Assembly: GCF_037974265.1 (NCBI RefSeq)
Contig: NZ_CP150233.1
Coordinates: 1,178,001-1,242,000, forward strand
Length of the DNA stretch: 64,000 bases
Source of the DNA: Paenibacillus sp. FSL R5-0623
Lineage (GTDB): Bacteria; Bacillota; Bacilli; Paenibacillales; Paenibacillaceae
Direction: 5' to 3'
The notes beneath the pieces are model-generated. The model was not told where the DNA came from. It ran no database searches and saw only the letters and a program-made list of their open reading frames with translations. Positions 8,446 to 17,881 of this stretch are shown in pieces; the first letter of the stretch is position 1, and every line of letters begins with the position of its first letter. The position numbers and the translations under genes were made by a program.

Positions 8446-9951
8446 ATGGAGTCACCTTACCTGCTGGAGATGAATGGAGTTTCCAAAGCATTTCCGGGTG
8501 TGCAGGCACTAAGTCAGGTCACATTGAAAGTGAAACCGGGGACGGTTCACGCCTTAATGGGAGAGAATGGAGCGGGGAAATCCACACTTATGAAATGTCT
8601 GTTCGGGATGTATCGCCCCGATGAAGGAACGATACGCATCGAAGGAAAGGCTGTGGATATTCCGAATTCCAAAGCGGCCCTTCAGCAAGGCATATCCATG
8701 ATTCATCAGGAGCTGAACCCGGTCCCGCATCGTCCGGTGATGGAGAATATCTGGCTGGGTCGTTTTCCGATGAGGGGAATATTGGTGGACGAGAAACGGA
8801 TGTATACCGATACGCTGGCCCTGTTCAAGGACTTGAACCTGGATATTGATCCGAAGGCTCAGGCGGGAACACTGTCTGTCTCCAAGATTCAATCGATGGA
8901 AATCGCCAAGGCGGTCTCGTTTCAATCCAAAGTCATCGTCATGGATGAGCCAACTTCTTCCCTGACAGGCAAGGAAGTGGATCAGCTCTTCGCCATTATT
9001 AATGAACTGCGCAGTCGCGGCGTATCCATTATCTATATTTCACACAAGATGGAGGAGATCCTGACGATCTCGGATGAAGTGACGATCATGCGTGATGGTT
9101 TCGTTGTAGGAACTTGGGATGCTGCTGATCTAACAACAGATCTGATCATTACGCGTATGGTTGGCCGTGATCTGGACGAACGTTTCCCGGAACGGACGAA
9201 CGTACCCAGTGAAGTGATATTAAAAGCCGAGGGTCTGACATCAAGCCAGTCCAAATCGTTTTGTGATGTATCCTTTGAGCTGCGAAAAGGTGAAGTGCTT
9301 GGCATTGGTGGCCTGGTTGGAGCACAGCGGACAGAACTGATTGAGTCCTTGTTTGGACTGCGCAGACTCGCTTCAGGTACAATTTCGATTCATGGGCGCA
9401 AGGTGAAGATTAACTCCCCCGCAGCAGCGAAGCGTCATAACATCGCGTTGCTCACCGAAGAACGAAGAGTCACAGGAATCTTCCCGGTGTTGTCGGTGTA
9501 TGAGAACACGATCATTGCCAGTCTGGGGCGCTACCGAAATCGCGTGGGCTTGCTGGACGAGAAAAAGGGCCGCGAAGTGGCACGGGAGCAGACGCAGAAG
9601 TTCAGAACCAAAACGCCTTCAGTTAACACGCTGATTCGAAACCTGTCTGGCGGCAATCAGCAGAAAGTTCTGCTGGCCCGCTGGTTATTGACCGACCCCG
9701 AGATACTCCTGCTGGATGAACCGACACGTGGAATCGATGTAGGGGCCAAGTTCGAGATTTACACCATTATTACGGAACTGGCTCGTCAGGGCAAAAGCAT
9801 TATCATGATTAGCTCAGAGATGCCTGAGCTTCTGGGTATGTCGGATCGCATTATGGTGATGAGCGAAGGGCGTCTCACCGGAATCGTGGACGGAGCCGAG
9901 GCAACAGAGCAGGATATTATGAGGCTGGCCGCGCAGCAGCGGATGGCTTAG
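8446..9951 (+). CDS. mglA: Galactose/methyl-galactoside import ATPase MglA
   Basis: The 501-residue protein is a tandem-ATPase of the sugar ABC class (MglA/RbsA/XylG). The first nucleotide domain has Walker A GENGAGKST (39-47), Walker B VIVMDEPTSS and a weak signature LSVSKIQS. The second has the signature LSGGNQQKV and Walker B ILLLDEPTRGID, but its Walker A (GGLVGAQRTE) is degenerate, which is normal for the class. The ATG after GGGAGGAACCAAG was preferred to an in-frame ATG 10 codons upstream. It powers import through MglC at the inner face of the membrane. Confidence 0.93.
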   Translation: MESPYLLEMNGVSKAFPGVQALSQVTLKVKPGTVHALMGENGAGKSTLMKCLFGMYRPDEGTIRIEGKAVDIPNSKAALQQGISMIHQELNPVPHRPVMENIWLGRFPMRGILVDEKRMYTDTLALFKDLNLDIDPKAQAGTLSVSKIQSMEIAKAVSFQSKVIVMDEPTSSLTGKEVDQLFAIINELRSRGVSIIYISHKMEEILTISDEVTIMRDGFVVGTWDAADLTTDLIITRMVGRDLDERFPERTNVPSEVILKAEGLTSSQSKSFCDVSFELRKGEVLGIGGLVGAQRTELIESLFGLRRLASGTISIHGRKVKINSPAAAKRHNIALLTEERRVTGIFPVLSVYENTIIASLGRYRNRVGLLDEKKGREVAREQTQKFRTKTPSVNTLIRNLSGGNQQKVLLARWLLTDPEILLLDEPTRGIDVGAKFEIYTIITELARQGKSIIMISSEMPELLGMSDRIMVMSEGRLTGIVDGAEATEQDIMRLAAQQRMA

Positions 9952-9966
9952 TCAGGAGGGAAACAG

Positions 9967-10986
9967 ATGAACACACAGATGATCAATCAAGTAAAACAAT
10001 ATGTAACACAACGCGCCATCTTTATCGTACTGATCCTGCTCATTATTGGTATTGCGATTGCCGATCCGAATTTTCTGGCCTTCTCCACACTGCGGGACAT
10101 CTTGCAGCAGTCCTCCACACGGGCCATTATTGCGCTCGGTGCAGCCTTTATCCTTGTCACGGGCGGGGTCGATCTGTCCGCTGGACGGGTGGTTGGTCTG
10201 ACGGCTGTTGTATCGGCATCGATGCTGCAAATTGACGAGTATGCCAACCGCTTCTTCCCCGATCTGCCCCATTTGCCGGTGTTGTTGCCGATTCTGGTTG
10301 GAATCACCGCAGGTCTATTCGTGGGTTTGGTCAATGGACTGATTGTCGCCAAATTACATGTACCTCCTTTTATCGCAACGCTGGGTACGATGGTTGCCGT
10401 GTACGGACTGAACTCCATTTATTTTGATACGGAACCCAACCAGTCACAGCCGATCGGAGGATTGCGACCGGACTTCACCGTCATTGGCTCTGGATACATT
10501 GATCTGGGCGGGGGTTATTCCATCCCGTATATTGTCCTCATTGCGATTGCAGTGGCATTAATCTGCTGGGTGATCTTTAACAAAACACGTCTCGGCAAAA
10601 ACATGTACGCGATCGGTGGCAACATTCAGGCGGCGCATGTATCCGGGATTCATGTGGCTCGTAACCTGGTTGCCCTGTATGCCATTGCGGGTGCACTGTA
10701 TGGTCTGGGCGGTGTACTTGAGGCAGCACGCACAGGTGGAGCAACAAACAATTACGGTAACATGTATGAGCTGGATGCGATTGCTGCTTGTGTGGTCGGC
10801 GGCGTATCAACGGCGGGTGGTATTGGAACGGTACCTGGGGTTATGGCGGGTGTGCTGATCTTCGGGGTCATTAACTATGGTCTGACGTTTATCGGTGTAA
10901 GTCCATACTGGCAGTTGATTATCAAAGGATTGATCATTGTTGCTGCGGTGGCTTTTGACATCCGTAAGTATATGGCAAAGAAATAA
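9967..10986 (+). CDS. mglC: Galactose/methyl-galactoside permease MglC
   Basis: The 339-residue protein is a polytopic BPD_transp_2-type permease with about 8-10 hydrophobic segments. It has typical motifs such as GGVDLSAGRVVGL, NGLIVAKLHVPPFIATLGTM and the GGNIQAAHVSGI cytoplasmic loop. It forms the channel energised by MglA and fed by MglB. The start has CAGGAGGGAAACAG upstream, 15 bases after the mglA stop, so the two are co-transcribed. Confidence 0.93.
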   Translation: MNTQMINQVKQYVTQRAIFIVLILLIIGIAIADPNFLAFSTLRDILQQSSTRAIIALGAAFILVTGGVDLSAGRVVGLTAVVSASMLQIDEYANRFFPDLPHLPVLLPILVGITAGLFVGLVNGLIVAKLHVPPFIATLGTMVAVYGLNSIYFDTEPNQSQPIGGLRPDFTVIGSGYIDLGGGYSIPYIVLIAIAVALICWVIFNKTRLGKNMYAIGGNIQAAHVSGIHVARNLVALYAIAGALYGLGGVLEAARTGGATNNYGNMYELDAIAACVVGGVSTAGGIGTVPGVMAGVLIFGVINYGLTFIGVSPYWQLIIKGLIIVAAVAFDIRKYMAKK

Positions 10987-11043
10987 GATGACCTAAAAAG
11001 GTTACACAGTCACTCCGATGACAGAACAAACTTCTGATCGCTG

Positions 11044-11095
11044 TTATCCCCAGATTTTTTGATTCCCTTCTAAGGAAGTGAAAATCCGGGGATAA
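11044..11095. terminator. Long stem-loop after mglC
   Basis: TTATCCCC-A-GATTTT pairs with AAAATC-C-GGGGATAA, a 15-bp stem with one mismatch, and a small inner CTTC/GAAG hairpin. No clear T run follows, so it may be a processed 3' end or an atypical terminator of the mgl transcript. Confidence 0.5.
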
Positions 11096-11105
11096 AGGCG
11101 AGGTG

Positions 11106-11207
11106 TATGCTTCCGATGTAGCTTTCTTTCAGAAAGCTTTTAGCTCCGCTTCTTCAGGTTATTTCTGTCCTCTCCGTTATCGTGTAAATAATTTGTTCAT
11201 CTTATAT
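11106..11207 (+). repeat. Dispersed 102-bp intergenic repeat, copy A
   Basis: This segment aligns without gaps to 30663-30764, also 102 bp and in the same orientation. By hand count 73 of 102 positions agree, including AAGCTTTTAGCT-like, GTTATT, GTGTAAAT and CTTATAT blocks. Neither copy has a reading frame. It also carries a local hairpin, AGCTTTC/GAAAGCT. Confidence 0.7.
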
Positions 11208-11222
11208 GGAAAAGCAACAAAG

Positions 11223-11254
11223 AAGCCAGCCCTCTGAATATAGAGAGCTGGCTT
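11223..11254 (-). terminator. Terminator of the small membrane gene
   Basis: AAGCCAGC-CTCT pairs with AGAG-GCTGGCTT (one mismatch). On the minus strand it is followed by CTTTGTTGCTTTT. It lies just past the stop at 11262. Confidence 0.65.
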
Positions 11255-11261
11255 TAAGCGT

Positions 11262-11597
11262 TTAACCATTGACCATCCAATCGATAACGGGGATAACCGG
11301 TCCAATGATGCATAAGAGCAACATGAATCCGGCGACGTTATAAGATACACTCGTACCGAAATGCGCACGATATTTTTTGGCAATCAAGAAGGCTGGAATC
11401 CAGAAGAGGGCTGCTACTACAAATGGAATGTGAAGTCCTTGAGTTCTGTTGCTATAAATAGGTATGTTTATTAAGTTTAAAAGATAATGACTGATCATAA
11501 AATTTGCTTTGCCCCATGGAAAGTTAAAGGCAAGGCCCATCGTCAGTACAACCAGAGATAGCGTTCCGAAGCCCAGTGGTTATCGTTGTGTTGTCAT
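11262..11597 (-). pseudogene. Small membrane protein with in-frame stop at codon 6
   Basis: A clear GGAGGATATCAC site precedes ATG at 11597. The frame reads M-T-T-Q-R, then TAA (11580-11582), then continues without shift as PLGFGTLSLVVLTMGLAFNF to the stop at 11262. The rest holds about three hydrophobic segments (for instance IPFVVAALFWIPAFLIA and VAGFMLLLCIIGPVIPVI). The coding content on both sides of the TAA shares one frame, so one base change explains it. An internal ATG at 11540 could give a 92-residue product, but it lacks a ribosome binding site and cuts the first membrane segment. Family not recognised. Confidence 0.65.
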
Positions 11598-11854
11598 GTG
11601 ATATCCTCCATAACCAAGAATTTATCCTAAATTTATCCATTAATGTATTGTACCACAATAATGATATGCGAAGAGGAATTGTTTCACTTTTGTTGATTAC
11701 AATTACATCATATGTCCTATTGCCTTCGAAAATTATACATTCATGTGAATTTGACCAGCCTCCATTAATCGACAACATCAGCTAATCATAATCGATATAA
11801 TACATGTACATAAGTTGTTTGATGTGAGTTTTATGTCAAAGGGGGCGAGGCTGT

Positions 11855-13426
11855 TTGCTAAGTTACACGATAAAAATGGTGATATTCCCGCTAGGTTGTC
11901 TGCTTGTCATTCTGTCCTCTTATGTTCTAAGGCTTACCCCTCATATGGCAATAATGTCGCTTTCAGGGACATTATTGATAGCAAGTATTTATGGGGAGAA
12001 ACGATATCCTGTGCTGCGGAAGTTTCAGTGGATTTTTCTCGGGATATTCCATTATTACAGTCAACTGAACTGGTGTAACATGCTGTATTATATGCTCATT
12101 ATTTCAATGATCCAGGACAAACAACGGTTGGCACAGACCTTGCCAATTTCATTGCTGCTTATGCTGCAATATACGGTGATTCGGCTTTCGTATGTGCCTG
12201 TAGATACATATGCTTTGCTGGTTTCGTTATTTGACCTGTTAACCTCGGTTGTTATCATTTTTTTGTATCATACCTTAATCAACAGTGAGGTAGAGAAGCG
12301 CAGGCTTCGGGAAAAAAATCGGTTCCTGACCTTGCATGATCCGCTTACCGGACTGTTGAATTACGAAGGTTACATGGAGATGTTACATAAGACAGTAGAA
12401 GAGCAACGGTCTTTTTTGCTTGTCCTTTTGAACGTCAATAACTTTAGCGGCTTTAAAAAAGATTCAGAAGACCCTTGGTGTACGGTAATCACAGGTACAG
12501 GGCAGATGATCAGCAATCATTTCACCGAAGCCTATGGCATATCCCGGTATGCAGGAGACCGATTTGCAGTCGTTTTGCCGGAGATACAGGATGTGGAAGA
12601 ACGAATGTCTTCACTGCTATCCGTCCAGCTTCAAGGACTTCAGGTAAGCTACAGCATCTCTCTGTACCCGGAAATGTCGGATTCGTTGCAGCACTTTATG
12701 ACGGTAGCCGAGGATAGGCTGCTTCAACAACAGCGCAGCAAATGGCTGAAAAATGAAGAAGAAGTATTTCGTTCCGAAAGACTGAGGGCTGTAGGTGAAC
12801 TGGCTGCGGGTATGGCTCACGAAATTCGGAACCCGCTTACCGCAATTCGGGGATTCCTGCAGCTGTCCCGTGGACAAGCGTTTAATATCGCGCCATGGTA
12901 TGAAGTGATTATGGGTGAAGTGACGAGAGTAACCGATTTGACAGCTGAATTTTTGCAGTTTTCCAAACCACATGCCAATCACATGAAGCCTGAACATTTG
13001 GGTCACTGCCTTGAACGAGTGATGTCTTTGACCGAGTCAGATGCGGCATCCCGAGGGCATCAAATTACGCTTGAAATGACTAACGAGCCAGTTGTGATCA
13101 ACATGGATCGAGATAAGATTGTGCAGGTATTGATCAATCTGATTCGTAACGCTTTTGAAGCAATGACTGACCCTGGTGAGGTTCATATGGATTTGTTGCA
13201 GGACGGAGACGCAGTACTCATTTCAATTACAGATACAGGAAGTGGCATTCCGGAAAATTCGCTATCCACAATCTTTAATCCATTTTATACAACCAAAGAA
13301 GAAGGTACGGGACTGGGACTTGCACTCTGCCAGAAAATCGTTCAGGATCACAATGGTAAAATTACCGTCCATAGCGAAATGGGGGTTGGTTCCACCTTCA
13401 CGCTTCATCTGCCAATGGAGACGTAA
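11855..13426 (+). CDS. Membrane sensor kinase with degenerate GGDEF domain
   Basis: The 523-residue protein starts at TTG after AAGGGGGCGAGG. Residues 1-145 hold about five membrane segments. A GGDEF-like domain follows (LTLHDPLTGLLNYEGYMEML), but its signature is A233-G-D-R-F237 in place of GG(D/E)EF, so cyclic-di-GMP synthesis is unlikely. Then comes a complete kinase: GELAAGMAHEIRNPLTAIRG with H322 as phospho-acceptor, N-box NLIRNAFEA, DTGSGIP and GTGLGLALC. The kinase part resembles sporulation-type kinases. There is no response regulator nearby, so it is an orphan. The degenerate domain may bind a nucleotide as a sensor. Confidence 0.88.
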   Translation: MLSYTIKMVIFPLGCLLVILSSYVLRLTPHMAIMSLSGTLLIASIYGEKRYPVLRKFQWIFLGIFHYYSQLNWCNMLYYMLIISMIQDKQRLAQTLPISLLLMLQYTVIRLSYVPVDTYALLVSLFDLLTSVVIIFLYHTLINSEVEKRRLREKNRFLTLHDPLTGLLNYEGYMEMLHKTVEEQRSFLLVLLNVNNFSGFKKDSEDPWCTVITGTGQMISNHFTEAYGISRYAGDRFAVVLPEIQDVEERMSSLLSVQLQGLQVSYSISLYPEMSDSLQHFMTVAEDRLLQQQRSKWLKNEEEVFRSERLRAVGELAAGMAHEIRNPLTAIRGFLQLSRGQAFNIAPWYEVIMGEVTRVTDLTAEFLQFSKPHANHMKPEHLGHCLERVMSLTESDAASRGHQITLEMTNEPVVINMDRDKIVQVLINLIRNAFEAMTDPGEVHMDLLQDGDAVLISITDTGSGIPENSLSTIFNPFYTTKEEGTGLGLALCQKIVQDHNGKITVHSEMGVGSTFTLHLPMET

Positions 13427-13479
13427 ATCATATAACTGACCCAGAGATAGCAATTAATAGTCATTAGACAAAAACATAA

Positions 13480-13516
13480 AAACGCCGCATGGGGCTGAAG
13501 CCCCCGTGCGGCGTTT
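13480..13516. terminator. Bidirectional terminator
   Basis: AAACGCCGCA pairs with TGCGGCGTTT around an inner GGGGC/GCCCC with loop TGAA. It lies between two convergent genes (kinase, and ABC exporter on the minus strand) and has A/T flanks on both sides. Confidence 0.85.
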
Positions 13517-13560
13517 AGTATTTCGATTAAACTAATGTGCAGTAGCTATGCAGACACACT

Positions 13561-15393
13561 TTAGTTCGACTTATTGAGCTGTCCCTGATGTAACTGGTAG
13601 TAGAATCCTTGTTGCTGCATCAACTCATCATGGCTGCCCCGTTCAGCGATCTGTCCATCATCAATGACGAGAATCTGATCGGCTTCACGAATCGTGCTCA
13701 GTCTGTGGGCGATGACAAAGCTGGTACGGTCTTTCATTAAAGTGCACATCGCTTCCTGGATCTTCATCTCTGTACGTGTATCAATGCTGCTTGTTGCTTC
13801 ATCCAGAATAAGGATGGCCGGATCAGCCAGAATTGCCCGGGCAATGGTCAGCAGTTGTCGTTGTCCCTGACTCAGGTTACTTCCCCCGGAAATGATGGGG
13901 GTATCGTAGCCCTGTGGCAGTTTGCGGATGAACGAATGTGCATTTGCCAGCTCAGCCGCTTGCCTGATCTGTTCATCCGTTGCGTCCGGCATGCCGTAGG
14001 CAAGATTGTCGCGAATGGTACCCGAGAACAGGTAGGCATCCTGAAGCACAATGCCGAGTTGCCGACGGAGTTGATCCTTCTCCAGTTCCGAGATGTCACA
14101 TCCATCGATGGTAATCCGTCCGCCTGTAATCTCGTAGAAACGGGGCAACAGGTTGATAATGGTTGTTTTACCTGCGCCGGTGGGTCCAACAAGTGCAATC
14201 ATCTCACCAGGTTTTGCAGTAAAACTAACCTTCTTGAGAATGTCTCGCTCCGCACTATACCCAAAAGAGACGTCTTCAAATACAACTCTACCTTGAATCT
14301 GATCCAGCTGTTTCTTCTGTTCCTCTACGTATTCGCCAGGTGTATCCATAATGTGGAACACACGTTCAGCACCTGCGATTGCAGCCTGAATGAGATTGTA
14401 CTGATTGGCTAGATCGTTGAGTGGCCGCTCAATCTGGCGGGAGTAAGCGAGAAAGCTGACGATCAGTCCAATGGACGTCATTTCATGATAAGCCATCCAT
14501 CCACCTACAGAAGCCAGTATGGCAAACCCGATATTGTTCATCACGTTCATCGTGGGTCCAACCAAACCTGAAACGGTCTGGGCCTGTGTGCTGGATGTGC
14601 GCAGTTTCTCGTTCAGATTCTGAAAATGCTGATGTGCCTGATCCTGACGGTTATAGGCAGCTACGACTTTTTGTCCAGCAATGGTTTCCTGAGCATACCC
14701 ATTAAGCTCACCAAGTAATTTCTGCTGGGCGGTGAAGTGTTTGCGTGTTCTTGACGCGATCAGGCGAGTGGCGATGGTTATCAAGGGTACAGTCACCAGA
14801 CTGAGCAGGGTGAGCCGAACATCGAGTGCAAACATGATCGACAAGGAGCCAACGAGCAGGATGGCACTGGACATCAATTGGGTTACGCTTTGATTCAGCG
14901 TTGTAGATACGTTATCGATATCATTGGTGGCCCGGCTCATCAGGTCCCCGCTTTGATTTTTATCAAAAAAGCTAATAGGCAGCTCTTGCAGTCGGGAGAA
15001 CAACGCATGTCTCAGATCTTTGACGGTCAGTTGGGACACACCAATCATGACATAGGATTGAGCCCACATCAGGAATGAGCCAAGGACATAAACACTCAGC
15101 AAGAGGAGACATTCCTTCAGCAAACCCGCAGTTACTTTGGGCACGATATGTTCATTAACGGCGCGGCCGAGAAGATAAGGTCCTGCCAGGTTAAGCAGTG
15201 TTCCAAGAGCCGTCAGCACTAATGCAGCAATAACTCCTTTGCGATGACGTCCCATGTACGACCATACCCGAATCAGGACGTGGCGAGCATTTTTGGCTCT
15301 GACTTTGGGAACAGGTCCTCTGCCCGCAGGTCCGGGTCTTCCGATGGGAGGCACGACTGTTTGTTGTATGGAGGAAGATGCAGGTTTAGCCAA
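13561..15393 (-). CDS. ABC exporter half-transporter, canonical ATPase
   Basis: The product has about 610 residues. After an N-terminal Pro/Gly-rich stretch it has six membrane segments of the exporter fold, then an ATPase domain with Walker A GPTGAGKTT, signature LSQGQRQ, Walker B ILILDEATSSID and H-loop IAHRLST, all intact. The start taken is TTG at 15393, preceded by GGAAGGAGG; it overlaps the stop of the partner gene by eight bases. It pairs with the next gene as a heterodimeric multidrug-type exporter (YheI/YheH or BmrC/BmrD-like). Substrate unknown; a MarR regulator heads the operon. Confidence 0.9.
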   Translation of the reverse strand: MAKPASSSIQQTVVPPIGRPGPAGRGPVPKVRAKNARHVLIRVWSYMGRHRKGVIAALVLTALGTLLNLAGPYLLGRAVNEHIVPKVTAGLLKECLLLLSVYVLGSFLMWAQSYVMIGVSQLTVKDLRHALFSRLQELPISFFDKNQSGDLMSRATNDIDNVSTTLNQSVTQLMSSAILLVGSLSIMFALDVRLTLLSLVTVPLITIATRLIASRTRKHFTAQQKLLGELNGYAQETIAGQKVVAAYNRQDQAHQHFQNLNEKLRTSSTQAQTVSGLVGPTMNVMNNIGFAILASVGGWMAYHEMTSIGLIVSFLAYSRQIERPLNDLANQYNLIQAAIAGAERVFHIMDTPGEYVEEQKKQLDQIQGRVVFEDVSFGYSAERDILKKVSFTAKPGEMIALVGPTGAGKTTIINLLPRFYEITGGRITIDGCDISELEKDQLRRQLGIVLQDAYLFSGTIRDNLAYGMPDATDEQIRQAAELANAHSFIRKLPQGYDTPIISGGSNLSQGQRQLLTIARAILADPAILILDEATSSIDTRTEMKIQEAMCTLMKDRTSFVIAHRLSTIREADQILVIDDGQIAERGSHDELMQQQGFYYQLHQGQLNKSN

Positions 15394-17170
15394 ATTGAAT
15401 ATCCTCCTTCCGTTGCTGCGAATAATAGATTGCTTGATAGTGAGACGAATGAGCCATAAGGTCATCATGTGTGCCCCTAGCAACGATCTGTCCTTCATCA
15501 ATAACATATATACAGTCTGCATCCTTCACGGAGGAGATCCGCTGTGCAATCAAAAAGGTGGTACTGTCTTTCATCAAGGATTGCAAAGCCTTCTGAATGC
15601 TCGCTTCCGTGCGTAGATCCACAGCACTGGTGCTGTCATCCAGAATCAGCACTTCCGGTCGCATAAGCAGGGCGCGTGCAATGGATATACGCTGTTTCTG
15701 CCCACCGGACAGATTGACCCCGCGCTGACCCAGTTCCGTGTCATACCCATCTTTCAGTTTCATAATAAAATCATCCGCTGCCGCAGCTTGTGCCGCAGCA
15801 CGCAATTCAGCATCCGTTGCACCGGGCCGGCCGAAGCAAATGTTATCCCGGATGCTGCCGCTGAACAGAATGGATTCCTGGAGCACAATGGACACACGGC
15901 TGCGAAGATCCTGAAGATCCCAGTTGCGAACGTTCACTCCATTCACGAGCACTTCACCCTGCGAAGCATCATACAGACGGGGAATCAGCTGCACCAGCGA
16001 GGTTTTGCCTGAACCTGTTGAACCGATCAGAGCCACTTTCTCACCCGGGCGAGCCTTCAGATTAATTCCGGTGAGTGCATGGTCTCCATCATAACGGAAA
16101 GATACGTCTCTGAACTCCACTTGACCGCCTGTGTGCGAGGGAAGGAAAGACGTTAGGTATCGGGATTGATTACGGGTAGACGGGGGTGACTGTACATTTC
16201 CGGAGTTGTCGGTTCCCGATTGAATATCCGGCTGTGTATGTAACACCTCGTTGATCCGTGCAGCAGACACCTTGGCGCGGGAGAAGCTCATCATCATCAT
16301 GCCGATGGACGTGAGGGATGAGAGTACAACCGTGACATAGTTGATAAAAGCAATCAGATCCCCGGCGGCAATATCGCCTCCCACTACCTGGAAACCTCCG
16401 AACCACAGCACCGCTACAATGGTAGCGTTCAGCATCAGGCTGAGCACGGGTGCGTTCAGCGTTACAATACGCCAGGCTTTGACGGCGGTTGTAGTGTAAT
16501 CTTCGTTGGAGTGCTTGAACCGTTTTTTCTCCAGACGTGCACGTGCAAACGCCTTGACGACACGAATGCCGGCAAGATTTTCCTGAAGCACAGCGTTGAC
16601 CTGATCAAGCTTGCTCTGCACACTGGCGAACAGCGGATAGGATGCTTTTATCAGAATAAATAAAATAATAAACAGTACCGGTACTGTCGCAATAAGAATC
16701 AAAGCCAGTTTCACACTGATCGTAAACGCCATGATGATACTTCCGATGATCAGCATTGGCGAACGGATAAACATCCGCAGCAGCATCTGTACAAAGGTCT
16801 GCATCTGGGTAATGTCACTGGTCAGACGAGTGATCAGAGATCCTTCCTGAAACGTATCCAGATTGCGGAAGGAGAAGGTTTGAATATGGTCAAACAGTTC
16901 CTGGCGCAGATCTGTGCCGTATCCAACGGCAGCTTTGCTTGAATAGAGTGTACAGCCTGCGCCGCCAACCCAGCCGATTAACGCAACAAGTAACATGATC
17001 AGACCTGTAGTCACGATATGGGGCAGATTCCCTGCAAGTACACCATCATCCACGATGCTGGACATCAGCTTGGGCTGGAGCAGGTCCATGGTAACCTCAA
17101 GTACCATGAGCAGCGGGGCGACGATTGCCGCCGATTTATACGGGGTCAAGAATCGTTTTAACGTCCACAA
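15386..17170 (-). CDS. ABC exporter half-transporter, degenerate ATPase site
   Basis: The 594-residue partner has six membrane segments and an ATPase domain with Walker A GSTGSGKTS and signature LSGGQKQR. Walker B reads VLILDDSTSAVD, so the catalytic glutamate is Asp, and the H-loop reads LIAQRISS, so the histidine is Gln. Known heterodimeric exporters carry one such weakened site, so this marks the pair as asymmetric. A Ser/Thr/Gly-rich linker of about 35 residues (near 320-350) separates membrane and ATPase domains. It lies between the MarR gene and the canonical half. Confidence 0.92.
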   Translation of the reverse strand: MWTLKRFLTPYKSAAIVAPLLMVLEVTMDLLQPKLMSSIVDDGVLAGNLPHIVTTGLIMLLVALIGWVGGAGCTLYSSKAAVGYGTDLRQELFDHIQTFSFRNLDTFQEGSLITRLTSDITQMQTFVQMLLRMFIRSPMLIIGSIIMAFTISVKLALILIATVPVLFIILFILIKASYPLFASVQSKLDQVNAVLQENLAGIRVVKAFARARLEKKRFKHSNEDYTTTAVKAWRIVTLNAPVLSLMLNATIVAVLWFGGFQVVGGDIAAGDLIAFINYVTVVLSSLTSIGMMMMSFSRAKVSAARINEVLHTQPDIQSGTDNSGNVQSPPSTRNQSRYLTSFLPSHTGGQVEFRDVSFRYDGDHALTGINLKARPGEKVALIGSTGSGKTSLVQLIPRLYDASQGEVLVNGVNVRNWDLQDLRSRVSIVLQESILFSGSIRDNICFGRPGATDAELRAAAQAAAADDFIMKLKDGYDTELGQRGVNLSGGQKQRISIARALLMRPEVLILDDSTSAVDLRTEASIQKALQSLMKDSTTFLIAQRISSVKDADCIYVIDEGQIVARGTHDDLMAHSSHYQAIYYSQQRKEDIQFG

Positions 17171-17253
17171 TAGGGAATCACCTCAATCTTAATAGCATAA
17201 GTGAATCAATTTCATAATACCTTTAGCTGCTTCAATCGCGAGTCTGCATCACC

Positions 17254-17688
17254 TCAGGATTCACGCAGGTTTTGGAGCATACGCTGTGCAAGTGCAGACA
17301 TGATCCGGAGTTCTTCTGGTGTAAAATCTTTCTGGGCCTGCTGTTCCAACTCCTGAATCACTTCTCTTAATTCTTGTAGCGCAGAGCGCCCCTGATCCGT
17401 CAGGTATACCCGCAGACTGCGCAGATCCTTCGGGTCTGCTTCGCGTCTCACATAACCGGATGATTCCATGCGCTTGAGCATGACAGTTACCGTTGCGGGA
17501 CTGCGCTGAAGTTGTTTGGCCAGGTTTTTCTGGGATTGGCCATCTTCCCGTTCAAGCTGGAACAGCAAAGGGGGCTGCCCCGGGTATAACTCGGGGTGGT
17601 TCACAAGTTTCTCATGAACCTTGTAGCGTTTCAGTTTCACGAGTTCGGATAGCTGTCCCATTAACCGATCATTTTGGACTGGGTTCAT
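17254..17688 (-). CDS. MarR-family repressor
   Basis: The 144-residue protein has a MarR winged helix: QSQKNLAKQLQRSPATVTVMLKRMESSGYVRRE with the wing DPKDLRSLRVYLTDQG. Such dimers repress efflux genes until a small molecule binds. It heads the exporter operon on the same strand. A perfect TTAGTCGACTAA palindrome sits between its -10 element and its start, suggesting autorepression. The inducer cannot be predicted. Confidence 0.93.
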   Translation of the reverse strand: MNPVQNDRLMGQLSELVKLKRYKVHEKLVNHPELYPGQPPLLFQLEREDGQSQKNLAKQLQRSPATVTVMLKRMESSGYVRREADPKDLRSLRVYLTDQGRSALQELREVIQELEQQAQKDFTPEELRIMSALAQRMLQNLRES

Positions 17689-17716
17689 ATCATCTACTCC
17701 GTTCGTATCCTTTTAG

Positions 17717-17761
17717 TTAGTCGACTAAATAAATCTTAAGTTTGATTTGACATATCGTCAA
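17717..17761 (-). promoter_or_regulatory. marR-exporter promoter and operator
   Basis: On the minus strand, -35 TTGACG (17756-17761), a 17-bp spacer and -10 TAAGAT (17733-17738) make a good sigma-A promoter. The perfect palindrome TTAGTCGACTAA (17717-17728) lies just after the -10, where a bound repressor would block initiation. Confidence 0.65.
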
Positions 17762-17845
17762 GTGAATACAGATCATTTATTTTGGACTGGAAATATTGAC
17801 CTGAGATAAAATGATGTGATAAATTGATATTATCTAATTGTTAAT

Positions 17846-17858
17846 AACATAATGTTAA
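17846..17858. promoter_or_regulatory. Palindrome before the ADP-ribose operon
   Basis: TAACATAATGTTA is a perfect 6-1-6 palindrome and overlaps GTTAATAAC (17841-17849). It lies 23 bases upstream of the Nudix regulator start, so it is a candidate autoregulatory operator. Confidence 0.35.
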
Positions 17859-17881
17859 GAACAGAATGGAGTTTGGTTATT

